Below are positions 17,862 through 26,299 of a stretch of DNA of 64,000 bases, piece after piece. Each line of letters starts with the position of its first letter. Position 1 is the first letter of the stretch. This stretch comes from JBFWRK01 sp050248955 (GTDB lineage: Bacteria; Actinomycetota; Acidimicrobiia; Acidimicrobiales; Ilumatobacteraceae): positions 310,001 to 374,000 of the forward strand of contig JBFWRK010000001.1 of the NCBI GenBank assembly GCA_050248955.1, written 5' to 3'. A program made the position numbers and the translations under genes. The notes beneath the pieces were generated by a model that saw only the letters and a list, made by a program, of their open reading frames with translations, was not told the origin of the DNA and ran no database searches.

Positions 17862-18527
17862 GTGCACGTGGTCGTCGTTGGATGTGGGCGTGTCGGGTCG
17901 TCGCTGGCTCGTCAGCTCACCGAGGCAGGGCACACGGTCGCCGTGATCGATCGGAACCCCGACGCGTTCCTGCGGTTGGGTGACGAGTTCACCGGCCGGA
18001 TCATCGCCGGGATCGGCTTCGATCGAGACCGCCTGATCGAGGCCGGAATCGAGGAGGCGGGGGCGCTGGCGTCGGTGACGAACGGCGACAACTCGAACAT
18101 CCTCATCGCCCGGGTCGCCCGGGAGACGTTCGGTGTCGAGCGGGTCGTGGCTCGGATCTACGACCCCCGGCGCGCCGCGATCTACCAACGGTTGGGGATC
18201 GCCACGGTCGCCACGGTCGCCTGGACCACCGAGCGGGTGCTCCGCCGGCTCATCCCCGAGACGCCGTCGGTCGAATGGGTCGATCCGAGCGCGAACGTCT
18301 CGGTCGTCGAACGGCAGGTCGGGCGGGGCTGGGCGGGGCATCGACTGCTCGACATCGACGACTCCGGTTTCGCCCGCGTCGTCGCGCTCAGCCGGCTCGG
18401 TGTCTCGCAGCTGCCGTCGCACTCGGTGGTGGCTCAGGAGGGCGACGTCGTCTATCTCGCCGTGTCGGGGGACACGTTCGACCAGATCGACGAGCTGCTC
18501 CTCGGACCGACCAAGAGGGGACACTGA
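17862..18527 (+). CDS. TrkA/RCK-family potassium-uptake regulatory protein (first)
   Basis: The 221-residue cytoplasmic protein has an N-terminal Rossmann domain (VVVGCGRVGSSLARQL, acidic VIDRNPDAF, then VTNGDNSNILIARVA) and a C-terminal TrkA-C-like domain from about residue 140. RCK proteins gate K+ transporters or channels in response to NAD(H), ATP/ADP or c-di-AMP. The start is GTG at 17862 with AAAGGAG upstream. The stop is 2 bp before the next RCK gene, so the two are co-expressed and likely heteromeric. It corresponds in order to mycobacterial ceoB. No TrkH/KtrB pore subunit is in the window, so the partner may be the KimA-like permeases. Confidence 0.88.
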   Translation: MHVVVVGCGRVGSSLARQLTEAGHTVAVIDRNPDAFLRLGDEFTGRIIAGIGFDRDRLIEAGIEEAGALASVTNGDNSNILIARVARETFGVERVVARIYDPRRAAIYQRLGIATVATVAWTTERVLRRLIPETPSVEWVDPSANVSVVERQVGRGWAGHRLLDIDDSGFARVVALSRLGVSQLPSHSVVAQEGDVVYLAVSGDTFDQIDELLLGPTKRGH

Positions 18528-18529
18528 TC

Positions 18530-19249
18530 ATGGAGGTCGTCATCGCAGGCGGCGGCAGCGTCGGTCGTTTCATCGCCGAGCAGCTCCAGCAGGGCGGTCA
18601 TCGCGTGACCATCCTCGACAACGACGCGCGGGTGGTCCGCCAGGCGCGGGCGTCGGGCGAACCGAAGGGCGCGACGTGGATGGAAGCGGACGCGTGCGAG
18701 GTCGCCAGCCTCGCGGCCGCGGGCGTGGAGACGGCCGACGTCGTCGCGTCCGTCACCGGTGACGACGAGGACAACCTCGTGATCTCGTTGCTCGCCAAGC
18801 AGGAGTTCGGCGTGCCCCGGGTCGTCGCCCGCGTGAACAACCCGAAGAACGAGTGGATGTTCAACGAGATGTGGGGCGTCGATGTCGCCGTGTCCACGCC
18901 GCACCTGATCACGGCGCTCGTCCAGGAGGCGGTGTCGGTCGGGTCCTTCGTGCGCTTGCTGTCCTTCGAGGGCGGCAAGGCGAAGCTCGCCGAGGTGACG
19001 CTCGCCGAGGGCTCGCCGGCCGACGGCAAGGAGATCGCCGAGCTCGGCTTCCCCCGCGACGCCACCGTGGTCGCCGTCATCCGCAGCGAGCGCGTCATCG
19101 TGCCGCGGGGTGACACCGTGCTGCGGATCGGCGACGAGGTGCTCGTGCTCGTGACAGCGGACGCCGAGGAGGGCGTGCGGGCGTTGCTGATCGCGGACGT
19201 CGGTGACGGATCGGGCCCGCCGTCGGATCAGAGCGGCAGCAGCGTGTAG
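18530..19249 (+). CDS. TrkA/RCK-family potassium-uptake regulatory protein (second)
   Basis: The 239-residue second member of the pair shows VVIAGGGSVGRFIAEQL, VTILDNDARVV, VTGDDEDNLVISLLAKQEFG and a TrkA-C domain ending LRIGDEVLVLVTA, then a short Gly/Pro/Ser tail. The second glycine motif GGGSVG departs from the first protein's GCGRVG, as in mycobacterial CeoC. The ATG at 18530 is 2 bp after the preceding stop. Its 3' end overlaps the convergent OB-fold gene by 22 bp. Role: regulatory subunit of potassium uptake together with the preceding gene. Confidence 0.88.
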   Translation: MEVVIAGGGSVGRFIAEQLQQGGHRVTILDNDARVVRQARASGEPKGATWMEADACEVASLAAAGVETADVVASVTGDDEDNLVISLLAKQEFGVPRVVARVNNPKNEWMFNEMWGVDVAVSTPHLITALVQEAVSVGSFVRLLSFEGGKAKLAEVTLAEGSPADGKEIAELGFPRDATVVAVIRSERVIVPRGDTVLRIGDEVLVLVTADAEEGVRALLIADVGDGSGPPSDQSGSSV

Positions 19250-19584
19250 GACGGGTTCAGGATGATCCGTCGGCCGCGCTCGTCGTAGGCAACGCCTTCC
19301 AGCACCACGGCACGACCGTGGGTGAGGCCCGAGATCGTGCGTCTGCCCGTGAAGATCGCCGTCGTGTGGCCCGTCCCGTCGCTGACGCGGATCTCGAGCG
19401 CCGGCGTGCCGTTCCTCGGCGCGATGAGCACCCGCGTGATCTCGCCGCCGATGCGGATCGGGCGCCGGGCAGGCGCCTCGGCGATCGGCGTCAGGCCGAG
19501 GCCGACGAAGCGGTCCTGGAGCCGCATCGCATCGAGATCCTCGACCGACGTGCGCAGTCGCTTGCCGAGATCACGGAGTCCCAT
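19228..19584 (-). CDS. OB-fold nucleic-acid-binding-like protein
   Basis: The 118-residue protein has a short helical start (MGLRDLGKRLRTSVEDLDAMRLQ) and a five-strand OB fold: IRIGGEITRVLIAPRNGTPALEIRVSDGTGHTTAIFTGRRTISGLTHGRAVVLEGVAYDERGRRIILNPSY in outline. Order and orientation match the OB-fold gene that follows the trkA pair in mycobacteria, so the neighbourhood is an old actinobacterial one. Whether it binds RNA, DNA or neither is unknown. The 3' end overlaps that of the second trkA gene. Confidence 0.82.
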   Translation of the reverse strand: MGLRDLGKRLRTSVEDLDAMRLQDRFVGLGLTPIAEAPARRPIRIGGEITRVLIAPRNGTPALEIRVSDGTGHTTAIFTGRRTISGLTHGRAVVLEGVAYDERGRRIILNPSYTLLPL

Positions 19585-19679
19585 CACACACCTGCCATCA
19601 GTTCGTCGAAGCGCCGTTCGAACAGGGCTCACGGTACCGGTTGGGGAGACGGTGGCGCTCGCCGTACCCTGCGATCCTC

Positions 19680-20126
19680 GTGAGCACCCGGCGACTCATC
19701 CTCCTCGCGCTTGCCTGTGGCATGGCGATCCTCGTGGCAGGCAGCATCCAGCTCCTGCGCCTCAGCCGGTCGGACAACACCGTCGAGATCGGCCGGGTGG
19801 GCACCGCAGCGGCGGTCGACCGCGTGGAGGTGACGCTCGTCGAGCGACCCGAGGCGGATCGGGTGCTCGTGCGGGTCGCTGTCGACCCGGACCGGGACGC
19901 CTTGGACGACGTCGCCGCGCCGTGGGCCGTCCGGGTCGGCGCCACGCGGTTCCCGGCGGTGCCGACCGCGTTCGACGACGGTCCGCCGGACTGCGCCGAG
20001 GTCAGTCGGATCGACGCCGGCACATCGACGGAGTGCCAGTTGCGGTTCGTCACCTCTGGCGAGGGAACGCACTACCTCCAGTTCACGTTGAGCGGAACGA
20101 CAGCCGTGTGGACGCTCGACGGGTGA
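19680..20126 (+). CDS. Single-pass membrane-anchored protein, unknown
   Basis: This predicted product of 148 residues starts with GTG at 19680. An N-terminal anchor (LILLALACGMAILVAGSIQLL, about residues 6-26) is followed by an extracytoplasmic beta-rich domain with two cysteines (DCAEV and ECQLRF) that could form one disulfide. No family was recognised. It is 95 bp from the divergent OB-fold gene and upstream of the lpdA unit, from which it is separated by a 110-bp spacer with strong secondary structure. Coding character is good (high GC at third positions), but there is no functional clue. Confidence 0.65.
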   Translation: MSTRRLILLALACGMAILVAGSIQLLRLSRSDNTVEIGRVGTAAAVDRVEVTLVERPEADRVLVRVAVDPDRDALDDVAAPWAVRVGATRFPAVPTAFDDGPPDCAEVSRIDAGTSTECQLRFVTSGEGTHYLQFTLSGTTAVWTLDG

Positions 20127-20147
20127 CGTGTCTGAACCTCCTCGGGA

Positions 20148-20193
20148 ACGGGTAGCACCGGTCCCTGGACCACCAGGTCCTTACCCGTGGGTA
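20148..20193 (+). promoter_or_regulatory. Nested hairpins upstream of lpdA (terminator or attenuator)
   Basis: TACCC at 20182-20186 can pair either with GGGTA at 20150-20154, enclosing a GGACC-ACCA-GGTCC hairpin at 20167-20180, or with GGGTA at 20189-20193 directly downstream. The structures exclude one another. It lies 44 bp before the lpdA start and could be the terminator of the preceding gene or a leader switch. Confidence 0.4.
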
Positions 20194-20236
20194 GCCCACT
20201 ACGCTGCTCCGCGGTTTCGATGACGAGCAACGCAAG

Positions 20237-21658
20237 ATGACGCTGGAGGTGGTTCGTACGGCTGAGCACTTCGATCTCGTGGTGATCGGTGGTGGTCCAG
20301 GGGGATACGGCTCAGCGCTGTATGCCGCCTCCGCCGGTCTGCATGTCGCCATCATCGAAACGGATGTGCTCGGCGGCACCTGCCTGAACCGGGGATGCAT
20401 CCCGGCGAAGGCCTTCCTGGAGACGGCATCCGTGCACCGCCACGTCGCGCATGCCGCCGAGTTCGGCATCGAGGCCGGCACGCCGAAGGTGCACTTCGAC
20501 GTCACGCAGGCGCGCAAGCAGAAGATCGTGGAGGGCCTCGTCAAGGGCATCACCGGTCTGATGAAGGCGCGCAAGGTGACGGTGTTCAACGGCGTCGGCT
20601 CGCTCGGACCGAATCGGACCGTGTCCGTGCGGATGGCCGATGGCTCGTCGGCGACGATCGAGGGCCGCAGTGTGATCCTCTGCACCGGGTCGGTGCCGCG
20701 GATGATCCCGAACTTCGAGCGCGGCGGGCCGATCATGTCGAGCGACGAGGTCCTGATGCTCGACCACGTCCCGGAGCGCGTCGCTGTCATCGGCGGCGGC
20801 GCGATCGGCTGCGAGTTCGCGTCGGCCTTCGCCGATCTCGGCGCCAAGGTGACGATCCTCGAAGGACTCCCGAAGATCCTCCCCGGCCTCGATGCCGACG
20901 TCGCGAACATGGTCGTGCGCTCGTTCCGGAAGAAGGACATCGACATCCGTACGGGCGTGATGGTGAACGGTCACGCCCCGAACGACAGTGGCGGCACCAC
21001 GGTGCAGTACGGCGAGAGCGACCAGCTCGAGGTCGACGCCGTGGTCGTGTCCGTCGGCCGGCGGCCCTACGCCGACCTGCTCGGTCTCGAGGGCACGGCG
21101 GTGAAGGTCGACCAGCGCGGCTTCGTCGAGGTCGACGAGTTCTGTCGCACCGGCGAACCGGAGGTGTATGCGATCGGTGACCTGATCAACACACCGCAGC
21201 TCGCTCACGTGGCCTACGCCGAGGCGGTGCTCGCGGTGAAGCTGTCGATGGGCGAGCACGCGATCCCGGTGGCTTACGACAGAGTGCCGTGGGCGATCTA
21301 CTGCGATCCAGAGGTGGCGTGGGCGGGTCCCGGCGAAGAGGCTGCCCGCGAGGCGGGTCACGACGTGCTCGTCGCCAAGCACCAGTTCCGCGGCAACAGC
21401 CGCGCCCAGATCATCGGCTCGACCGACGGGCTCGTGAAGGTCATCGCGAAGAAGAACGCGGACGGCACGGCCGGCCAGGTGCTCGGCGTGCACATGGTCG
21501 GTCCCTGGGTCACCGAGCAGCTCTCGGGCGGCTACCTCGCGGTGAACTGGGAAGCAACCGTGGACGAGATCGCCCAGTTCATCCAACCCCACCCGAGCCT
21601 CACCGAGCTGTTCGGTGAGACCGTGATGTCGCTCACCGGAAGGAGCATGAACGCGTAA
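20237..21658 (+). CDS. lpdA: Dihydrolipoyl dehydrogenase (E3)
   Basis: This 473-residue flavoprotein reoxidises dihydrolipoyl groups of 2-oxoacid dehydrogenase complexes with NAD+. FAD motif VVIGGGPGGYGSALYAA lies near residues 15-30. The redox pair is GGTCLNRGCIPAK (Cys49, Cys54). The NAD motif VAVIGGGAIGCEFAS and FAD motif VYAIGDLINTPQLAHVA are in order, and the C-terminal HPSLTE supplies the catalytic His-Glu. The final A overlaps the ATG of sucB (TAATG), so the two are translationally linked. With sucB and the lipB-lipA fusion this forms a lipoate-centred operon. Confidence 0.95.
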   Translation: MTLEVVRTAEHFDLVVIGGGPGGYGSALYAASAGLHVAIIETDVLGGTCLNRGCIPAKAFLETASVHRHVAHAAEFGIEAGTPKVHFDVTQARKQKIVEGLVKGITGLMKARKVTVFNGVGSLGPNRTVSVRMADGSSATIEGRSVILCTGSVPRMIPNFERGGPIMSSDEVLMLDHVPERVAVIGGGAIGCEFASAFADLGAKVTILEGLPKILPGLDADVANMVVRSFRKKDIDIRTGVMVNGHAPNDSGGTTVQYGESDQLEVDAVVVSVGRRPYADLLGLEGTAVKVDQRGFVEVDEFCRTGEPEVYAIGDLINTPQLAHVAYAEAVLAVKLSMGEHAIPVAYDRVPWAIYCDPEVAWAGPGEEAAREAGHDVLVAKHQFRGNSRAQIIGSTDGLVKVIAKKNADGTAGQVLGVHMVGPWVTEQLSGGYLAVNWEATVDEIAQFIQPHPSLTELFGETVMSLTGRSMNA

Positions 21659-23193
21659 TGGCTGAGGTCCAACTGCCCCAGCTCGGTGAGACCGTCACCG
21701 AGGGAACGATCACGAAGTGGTTCAAGAAGGTCGGTGAGTCCGTCGCCGCCGACGAGCCCTTGTTCGAGGTCTCCACTGACAAGGTCGACACCGAGGTGCC
21801 GTCACCGGTGGCCGGCGTGCTCTCCGAGATCCGGGTGCCGGAGGGCGACACCGTCGCCGTCGGCACGGTGATCGCAGTCGTCGGCGACGGTGCAGCACCC
21901 GAGCCGGCGTCCGCCGAGGCCCCGGCGGCGGAGGCCCCGGTGGCGGAGGCCGCGGCGCCCGCGGCGCCCGTCGCTCCCGTTGCTCCGGCGGAGCCACCCG
22001 CAGCGGCCCCGGCCTCGGCCGAGATGCCGGCTCCGGCGCCCGAACCTGCGCCAGCGGCACCCCCGCCGGCCGCGCCCCAGGCCGCTCCCGCGATGCCCGC
22101 TCCCGCTGCCCCGGCAGCGCCGGCCTCGCAACCCGCACCGGCGCCTGCACCGGCGCCTGCAGCGGCCGGGTCGTCGGCGGACAACCGGCTGCTCTCGCCC
22201 GTCGTGCGGCGACTCGTCGCCGAGAACAACCTCGACCCGGCTCAGATCACCGGCACGGGTCCCGGTGGGCGGATCACCCGCGAAGACGTGCTCGACCACC
22301 TCGACCGGCGTGTCGGTTCCGCGGCACCGGCCGCTGCGGCACCGGCCGCCCCGGCGCCGGCCGCCCCGGCGCCGGTTCCTGCGGCACCGGCTGCTGCGGC
22401 ACCGGCTGCACCGGCGGCTGCGGCTCCCGCGGCCGCTCCGGCACGCACGCCGGCTCCCGCACCGGTCGTCACCTCCGGTCAACGTGACCAGGTCGTCGCG
22501 CTGTCGAAGATCCGCAGGCTCACCGGCGACCACATGGTGATGTCGAAGAGCGTCGCGCCGCACGCGTTCAGCGTCGTCGAGGTCGACTTCGCCAACGTCG
22601 ACCGCACCCGCGTCGCCGTGAAGGAGGAGTGGAAGTCCGCGGAGGGCTTCAGCCTCACCTACCTCCCGTTCATCAGCCGGGCCGTCGTCGATGCGCTCGC
22701 CGAGTTCCCGCACCTCAACGCGAGCGTCGGCGAGGGCGAGCTCGTCGTGCACGACTTCGTCGACATCGGCATCGCCGTCGATCTCCAGTACCAGGGGCTG
22801 CTCGTCCCCGTCGTGCGCGGCGCGGACGGCAAGCGGCTGCGCGCCCTCGCCCGCGAGATCAACGACCTCGCGACGCGGGCCAAGACGCGCAAGCTGTCGC
22901 CCGATGAGATCCAGGGCGGCACGTTCACGATCACGAACAACGGCTCGGCCGGTTCCGTACTGACGATGGCGATCATCAATCAGCCGCAGGTGGCGATCCT
23001 CTCGACGGATGCGATCGTCCGCAAGCCGGTCGTCGTCCAGTCCGCCGACGGCGGCGAGGGCATCGCCATCCACCCGGTCGGCAACCTCGCGATGACGTGG
23101 GACCACCGCGCGTTCGACGGCGCCTACGCCGCCGGCTTCCTCGTGAAGGCGAAGGAGCTCCTCGAGACCCGAGACTGGTCAGCGGAGCTGTGA
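21658..23193 (+). CDS. sucB: 2-oxoacid dehydrogenase E2, dihydrolipoamide succinyltransferase type
   Basis: The protein has 511 residues and three folded parts joined by long Ala/Pro linkers. One N-terminal lipoyl domain has the lipoylated Lys42 in STDKVDTEV. The peripheral-subunit-binding domain lies around 178-215 (LLSPVVRRLVAENNLDPAQITG, then GRITREDVLDHL). The C-terminal acyltransferase core has DHRAFDGAYA (His483, Asp487). The pattern fits the actinobacterial SucB group, but a branched-chain or pyruvate E2 cannot be ruled out without the E1 gene, which is not nearby. The linkers (about 80-175 and 220-275) are almost pure Ala/Pro/Glu. Its stop overlaps the next start by four bases. Confidence 0.92.
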   Translation: MAEVQLPQLGETVTEGTITKWFKKVGESVAADEPLFEVSTDKVDTEVPSPVAGVLSEIRVPEGDTVAVGTVIAVVGDGAAPEPASAEAPAAEAPVAEAAAPAAPVAPVAPAEPPAAAPASAEMPAPAPEPAPAAPPPAAPQAAPAMPAPAAPAAPASQPAPAPAPAPAAAGSSADNRLLSPVVRRLVAENNLDPAQITGTGPGGRITREDVLDHLDRRVGSAAPAAAAPAAPAPAAPAPVPAAPAAAAPAAPAAAAPAAAPARTPAPAPVVTSGQRDQVVALSKIRRLTGDHMVMSKSVAPHAFSVVEVDFANVDRTRVAVKEEWKSAEGFSLTYLPFISRAVVDALAEFPHLNASVGEGELVVHDFVDIGIAVDLQYQGLLVPVVRGADGKRLRALAREINDLATRAKTRKLSPDEIQGGTFTITNNGSAGSVLTMAIINQPQVAILSTDAIVRKPVVVQSADGGEGIAIHPVGNLAMTWDHRAFDGAYAAGFLVKAKELLETRDWSAEL

Positions 23194-24944
23194 CGGACGT
23201 GTTCGGGCCACTGCGCGTGCGGTGGCTCGGGCGCGTCCCGTACACCGAGGCGCTCGGCCTGCAGGAGGCGCTGTTCGCCCACGGCCGCGAGCAGCACCTG
23301 CTGCTGCTCGAGCATCCACACGTGTTCACCCACGGCGCACGTGCTGATCTCAGGGCGAACGTCCTCGTCGAGCCGGCATCCGTCGGGGCGAGCCTCGTCG
23401 GTGTGAACCGTGGCGGCGACGTCACGTACCACGGGCCCGGCCAGCTCGTCGGCTACCCCATCCTCTCGCTGCCGCCGAAGCACGGCACGAACGGCTCCGG
23501 GCTCACGGACACGGTGGCGTACGTGCGCACGGTCGAGCAGGTGGTCATCGACAGCCTCGCCGAGCTCGGGCTGCCGAACGCCGGCCGGCTCCGCGACTAC
23601 CCCGGCGTGTGGATCGATCCCGACGGCCCCGATCCACGGAAGATCTGCGCGATCGGCGTCCGGTTGTCGCGCGGCCGGACCATGCACGGCTTCGCGCTCA
23701 ACGTCACGACGGACATGCGCTACCTGCGCGAGTACATCGTCCCCTGCGGCATCCCCGACCGGCCGGTCACCTCGCTCGCGGAGGAGGGGATCGACGTCTC
23801 GATGGAGCACGTCGCCGGCGTCGTCGCCCGGCACGCGGCTGCTGCCTGGGGTGGCGGGAGCATGGAGCGCCAGGACGTCGCGTGGCGACATCGTCCCGAC
23901 GACCTCTCGGCGTTCTCGCGCGGCGAGGGTCCGGGTGCCGCCGTCAAGAGCGCGGCTGATCACGGCGTCGCGGCTGATCCGGCGTTCGTCGCCGTCGCGG
24001 TCGCCGCTGGGGAGCCGGTGCGCCTGCTCGGACGCCTTGCCCAGGCCGGTGTGTCCGACGGGCTCGCGATCGCCACCCGCAAGCCCGAGTGGCTCCGGCC
24101 GAAGGTGAAGCACGGTCCGGAGGTGCTGCAGCTCAAGCAGACCGTGCGCGACCTCGGTCTCGTCACGGTGTGCGAGGAGGCGGGGTGCCCGAACCTCTCG
24201 GACTGCTGGGCCGACGGCACGGCAACGTTCATGATCCTCGGCGAGCGCTGCACGCGGGCGTGCGGCTTCTGCCTCGTCGACACGCGCAAGCCGCTCCAGC
24301 CCGATCCCGACGAACCACGCCGGGTCGCCGAGGCAGTCGACCGGATGGGACTCGCCCATGCGGTCGTCACGATGGTCGCCCGCGACGACCTGTCCGATGG
24401 GGGTGCGGCGGCGGTCGCCGCCACGATCCGTGCCGTCCGCGAGCTCACGCCTCGGGCCGCGATCGAGGTGCTCGTCTCCGACTTCCGCGGCGATGCTGCC
24501 GCGATCGACACGGTCATCGACGCCCGCCCCGACGTCTACAACCACAACCTCGAGACCGTCGCCCGGCTGCAGCGCGCGGTGCGGCCGTCGTCGGGGTACG
24601 CGCGCAGCCTCGGCACACTCGCGCGGGCGAAGCTCGCCGGGATGACGACGAAGAGCGGGCTGATCGTCGGGATGGGCGAGACCGACGCAGAGATCGAGGG
24701 CGCGCTCGCGGACCTCGCCGGCATCGGCTGCGACATCGTCACGATCGGCCAGTACCTGCGGCCCACGAGCCACCACCTGCCGGTCGCGCGATGGGTGCAC
24801 CCGTCCACGTTCACCCACTTCGCCGAGGTCGGCGAGCGGTTCGGGATCCGCCACGTCGAGTCGAGCCCGCTGACCCGTTCCAGCTACCACGCCCGTCAAG
24901 CGGCGGAGGCTGCTTCGCCGATCGGGTCCGGCGCGGTCGGGTGA
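23190..24944 (+). CDS. lipB-lipA: Fused octanoyltransferase-lipoyl synthase (LipB-LipA)
   Basis: One 584-residue open frame encodes both steps of lipoate assembly. Residues about 5-220 are LipB: RGGDVTYHGPGQLVGYP, catalytic Lys151 (PRKICAIGVR) and Cys186 (VPCGIPDRPVTS). Residues about 295-570 are LipA: auxiliary-cluster cysteines 328, 333 and 339 (CX4CX5C), radical-SAM cysteines 354, 358 and 361 (CX3CX2C) and the C-terminal RSSY (563-566). A linker of about 70 residues joins them. LipB attaches octanoate from acyl carrier protein to E2 lysines and LipA inserts two sulfurs. The GTG start at 23190 overlaps the sucB stop (GTGA). All catalytic residues of both enzymes are present and no stop or reinitiation site separates them. 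Confidence 0.93.
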   Translation: MTDVFGPLRVRWLGRVPYTEALGLQEALFAHGREQHLLLLEHPHVFTHGARADLRANVLVEPASVGASLVGVNRGGDVTYHGPGQLVGYPILSLPPKHGTNGSGLTDTVAYVRTVEQVVIDSLAELGLPNAGRLRDYPGVWIDPDGPDPRKICAIGVRLSRGRTMHGFALNVTTDMRYLREYIVPCGIPDRPVTSLAEEGIDVSMEHVAGVVARHAAAAWGGGSMERQDVAWRHRPDDLSAFSRGEGPGAAVKSAADHGVAADPAFVAVAVAAGEPVRLLGRLAQAGVSDGLAIATRKPEWLRPKVKHGPEVLQLKQTVRDLGLVTVCEEAGCPNLSDCWADGTATFMILGERCTRACGFCLVDTRKPLQPDPDEPRRVAEAVDRMGLAHAVVTMVARDDLSDGGAAAVAATIRAVRELTPRAAIEVLVSDFRGDAAAIDTVIDARPDVYNHNLETVARLQRAVRPSSGYARSLGTLARAKLAGMTTKSGLIVGMGETDAEIEGALADLAGIGCDIVTIGQYLRPTSHHLPVARWVHPSTFTHFAEVGERFGIRHVESSPLTRSSYHARQAAEAASPIGSGAVG

Positions 24945-25003
24945 CGCCGGACGCGGCGACCGACCGCGTCGCCCGCGGCCACGGTGGCGGGCAGACTGGA
25001 GCC

Positions 25004-26119
25004 GTGAGCTCGATCGCCGACACCGCCGTCTACTCCGACCGCCTCGCGAGGGCGCGCGACGCGATGGAGGAGCAGGACGTCGACGTCCTGCTCCTCTCCG
25101 TCGGGCACGACCTGCCCTACCTGACCGGCTACCTCGCGATGCCGCTCGAGCGGCTGACGATGCTCGTCGTCCCCCGTCACGGCGAAGCGACGCTCGTGAT
25201 CCCGAAGCTCGAGGCGCCGCGCGTGACCGAGCAACCGGGCGTGTTCACGCTCCTCCCGTGGCCGGAGACCGAAGACCCGGTCGCGATCGTGGCGCGCCTG
25301 TGCGCAGGGTCCCGCACCGCGGCGATCGGCGATCAGACCTGGGCCCGCTTCCTCGTCGATCTCCTGCCGCACCTGTCGTCGACGAAGTTCCGCAGGGCGG
25401 TCGAGATCGTCGGTCGGTTGCGGATGTGCAAGGACGCGGCCGAGATCGCGGCTCTTGCGGCTGCCGGCGCGGCCGCCGACCGTGTCGCCGCGCAGTTGCA
25501 CGCCGGCGAGATCCCGCTCGTCGGTCGGACCGAGGCGCAGGTGTCGGCTGACATCTCGGCGCGGCTGATCGCCGAGGGCCACGACGTCGTCAACTTCGCG
25601 ATCGTTGCGGCCGGCGAGAACGCGGCGAGCCCGCACCACCACGCCGGTCCGCGGGTCATCCGATCGGGGGAGATCCTCCTCACCGACTTCGGCGGGACGA
25701 TGAACGGCTACTGCAGCGACATCACGCGGTGCGTGTTCCTCGGGACACCCCCCGCGGAGGTGGCCGATGCGTACGCCGTGCTCCACGAGGCGCAGCGAGC
25801 ATCGGTGGCGTCCGGGGTTGTCGGTGCGCCCTGCCAGGAGGTCGACCGCGTCGCCCGCCGGATCATCAGCGACGCCGGGTTCGGCGAGTACTTCGTCCAC
25901 CGCACGGGGCACGGCATCGGGATGGAGGCGCACGAGGATCCGTACATGGTCGAGGGGAACGAGCTGCCGATCGCCGCCGGCCACGCGTTCTCGGTCGAGC
26001 CCGGGATCTACCTCCCCGGTCGCTGGGGGATGCGGCTCGAGGACATCGTCGTCGCCAGCGAAGCCGGCCCACTGCCGATGAACGCCGCCCGCCACGAGCT
26101 CGTCACCCTCGACACCTGA
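25004..26119 (+). CDS. Xaa-Pro peptidase family M24 (aminopeptidase P/prolidase-like)
   Basis: The 371-residue cytoplasmic metallopeptidase starts with GTG at 25004. An N-terminal creatinase-like domain (about 1-140) precedes the pita-bread catalytic domain. The metal ligands are visible in order: TDFGGT, SDITR, HRTGHGIGMEAHE, VEPGIYLPG and RLEDIV. Such enzymes cut Xaa-Pro bonds in peptides or dipeptides. It lies 59 bp after the lipB-lipA stop in the same direction and may be the last gene of that transcript, though no functional link is known. Aminopeptidase P and prolidase cannot be separated by inspection. Confidence 0.9.
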   Translation: MSSIADTAVYSDRLARARDAMEEQDVDVLLLSVGHDLPYLTGYLAMPLERLTMLVVPRHGEATLVIPKLEAPRVTEQPGVFTLLPWPETEDPVAIVARLCAGSRTAAIGDQTWARFLVDLLPHLSSTKFRRAVEIVGRLRMCKDAAEIAALAAAGAAADRVAAQLHAGEIPLVGRTEAQVSADISARLIAEGHDVVNFAIVAAGENAASPHHHAGPRVIRSGEILLTDFGGTMNGYCSDITRCVFLGTPPAEVADAYAVLHEAQRASVASGVVGAPCQEVDRVARRIISDAGFGEYFVHRTGHGIGMEAHEDPYMVEGNELPIAAGHAFSVEPGIYLPGRWGMRLEDIVVASEAGPLPMNAARHELVTLDT

Positions 26120-26227
26120 CACCGCCGGCTGATGCCGCCGCTGGAGGTTGGCAGCGTTTCTGCACGCCGGCCGTGGGCGCCGGGCAGAACCCTGACACCT
26201 GAATTACCGGCTGGTGCGACTCGAGGT

Positions 26228-26266
26228 TGGCAGAGTTCTGCACGCCAGGCGTGCAGAACTCTGCCA
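26228..26266. repeat. Perfect 19-bp inverted repeat, possible terminator
   Basis: TGGCAGAGTTCTGCACGCC is followed, after a single A, by its exact reverse complement. A degraded relative of the left half lies at about 26148-26172, so the spacer holds two diverged copies of one unit. It could end transcription of the peptidase gene, but its length and near-zero loop also suggest a REP- or MITE-like element. Confidence 0.7.
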
Positions 26267-26299
26267 GGAACGCCAGGAACGTCGTGGTGCCGTTGCCGC

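Noticed and set aside
23124..24899. Minus-strand frame of about 590 codons opposite lipB-lipA
   Set aside because: Shadow frame without motifs; the sense gene has all catalytic residues of two enzymes.
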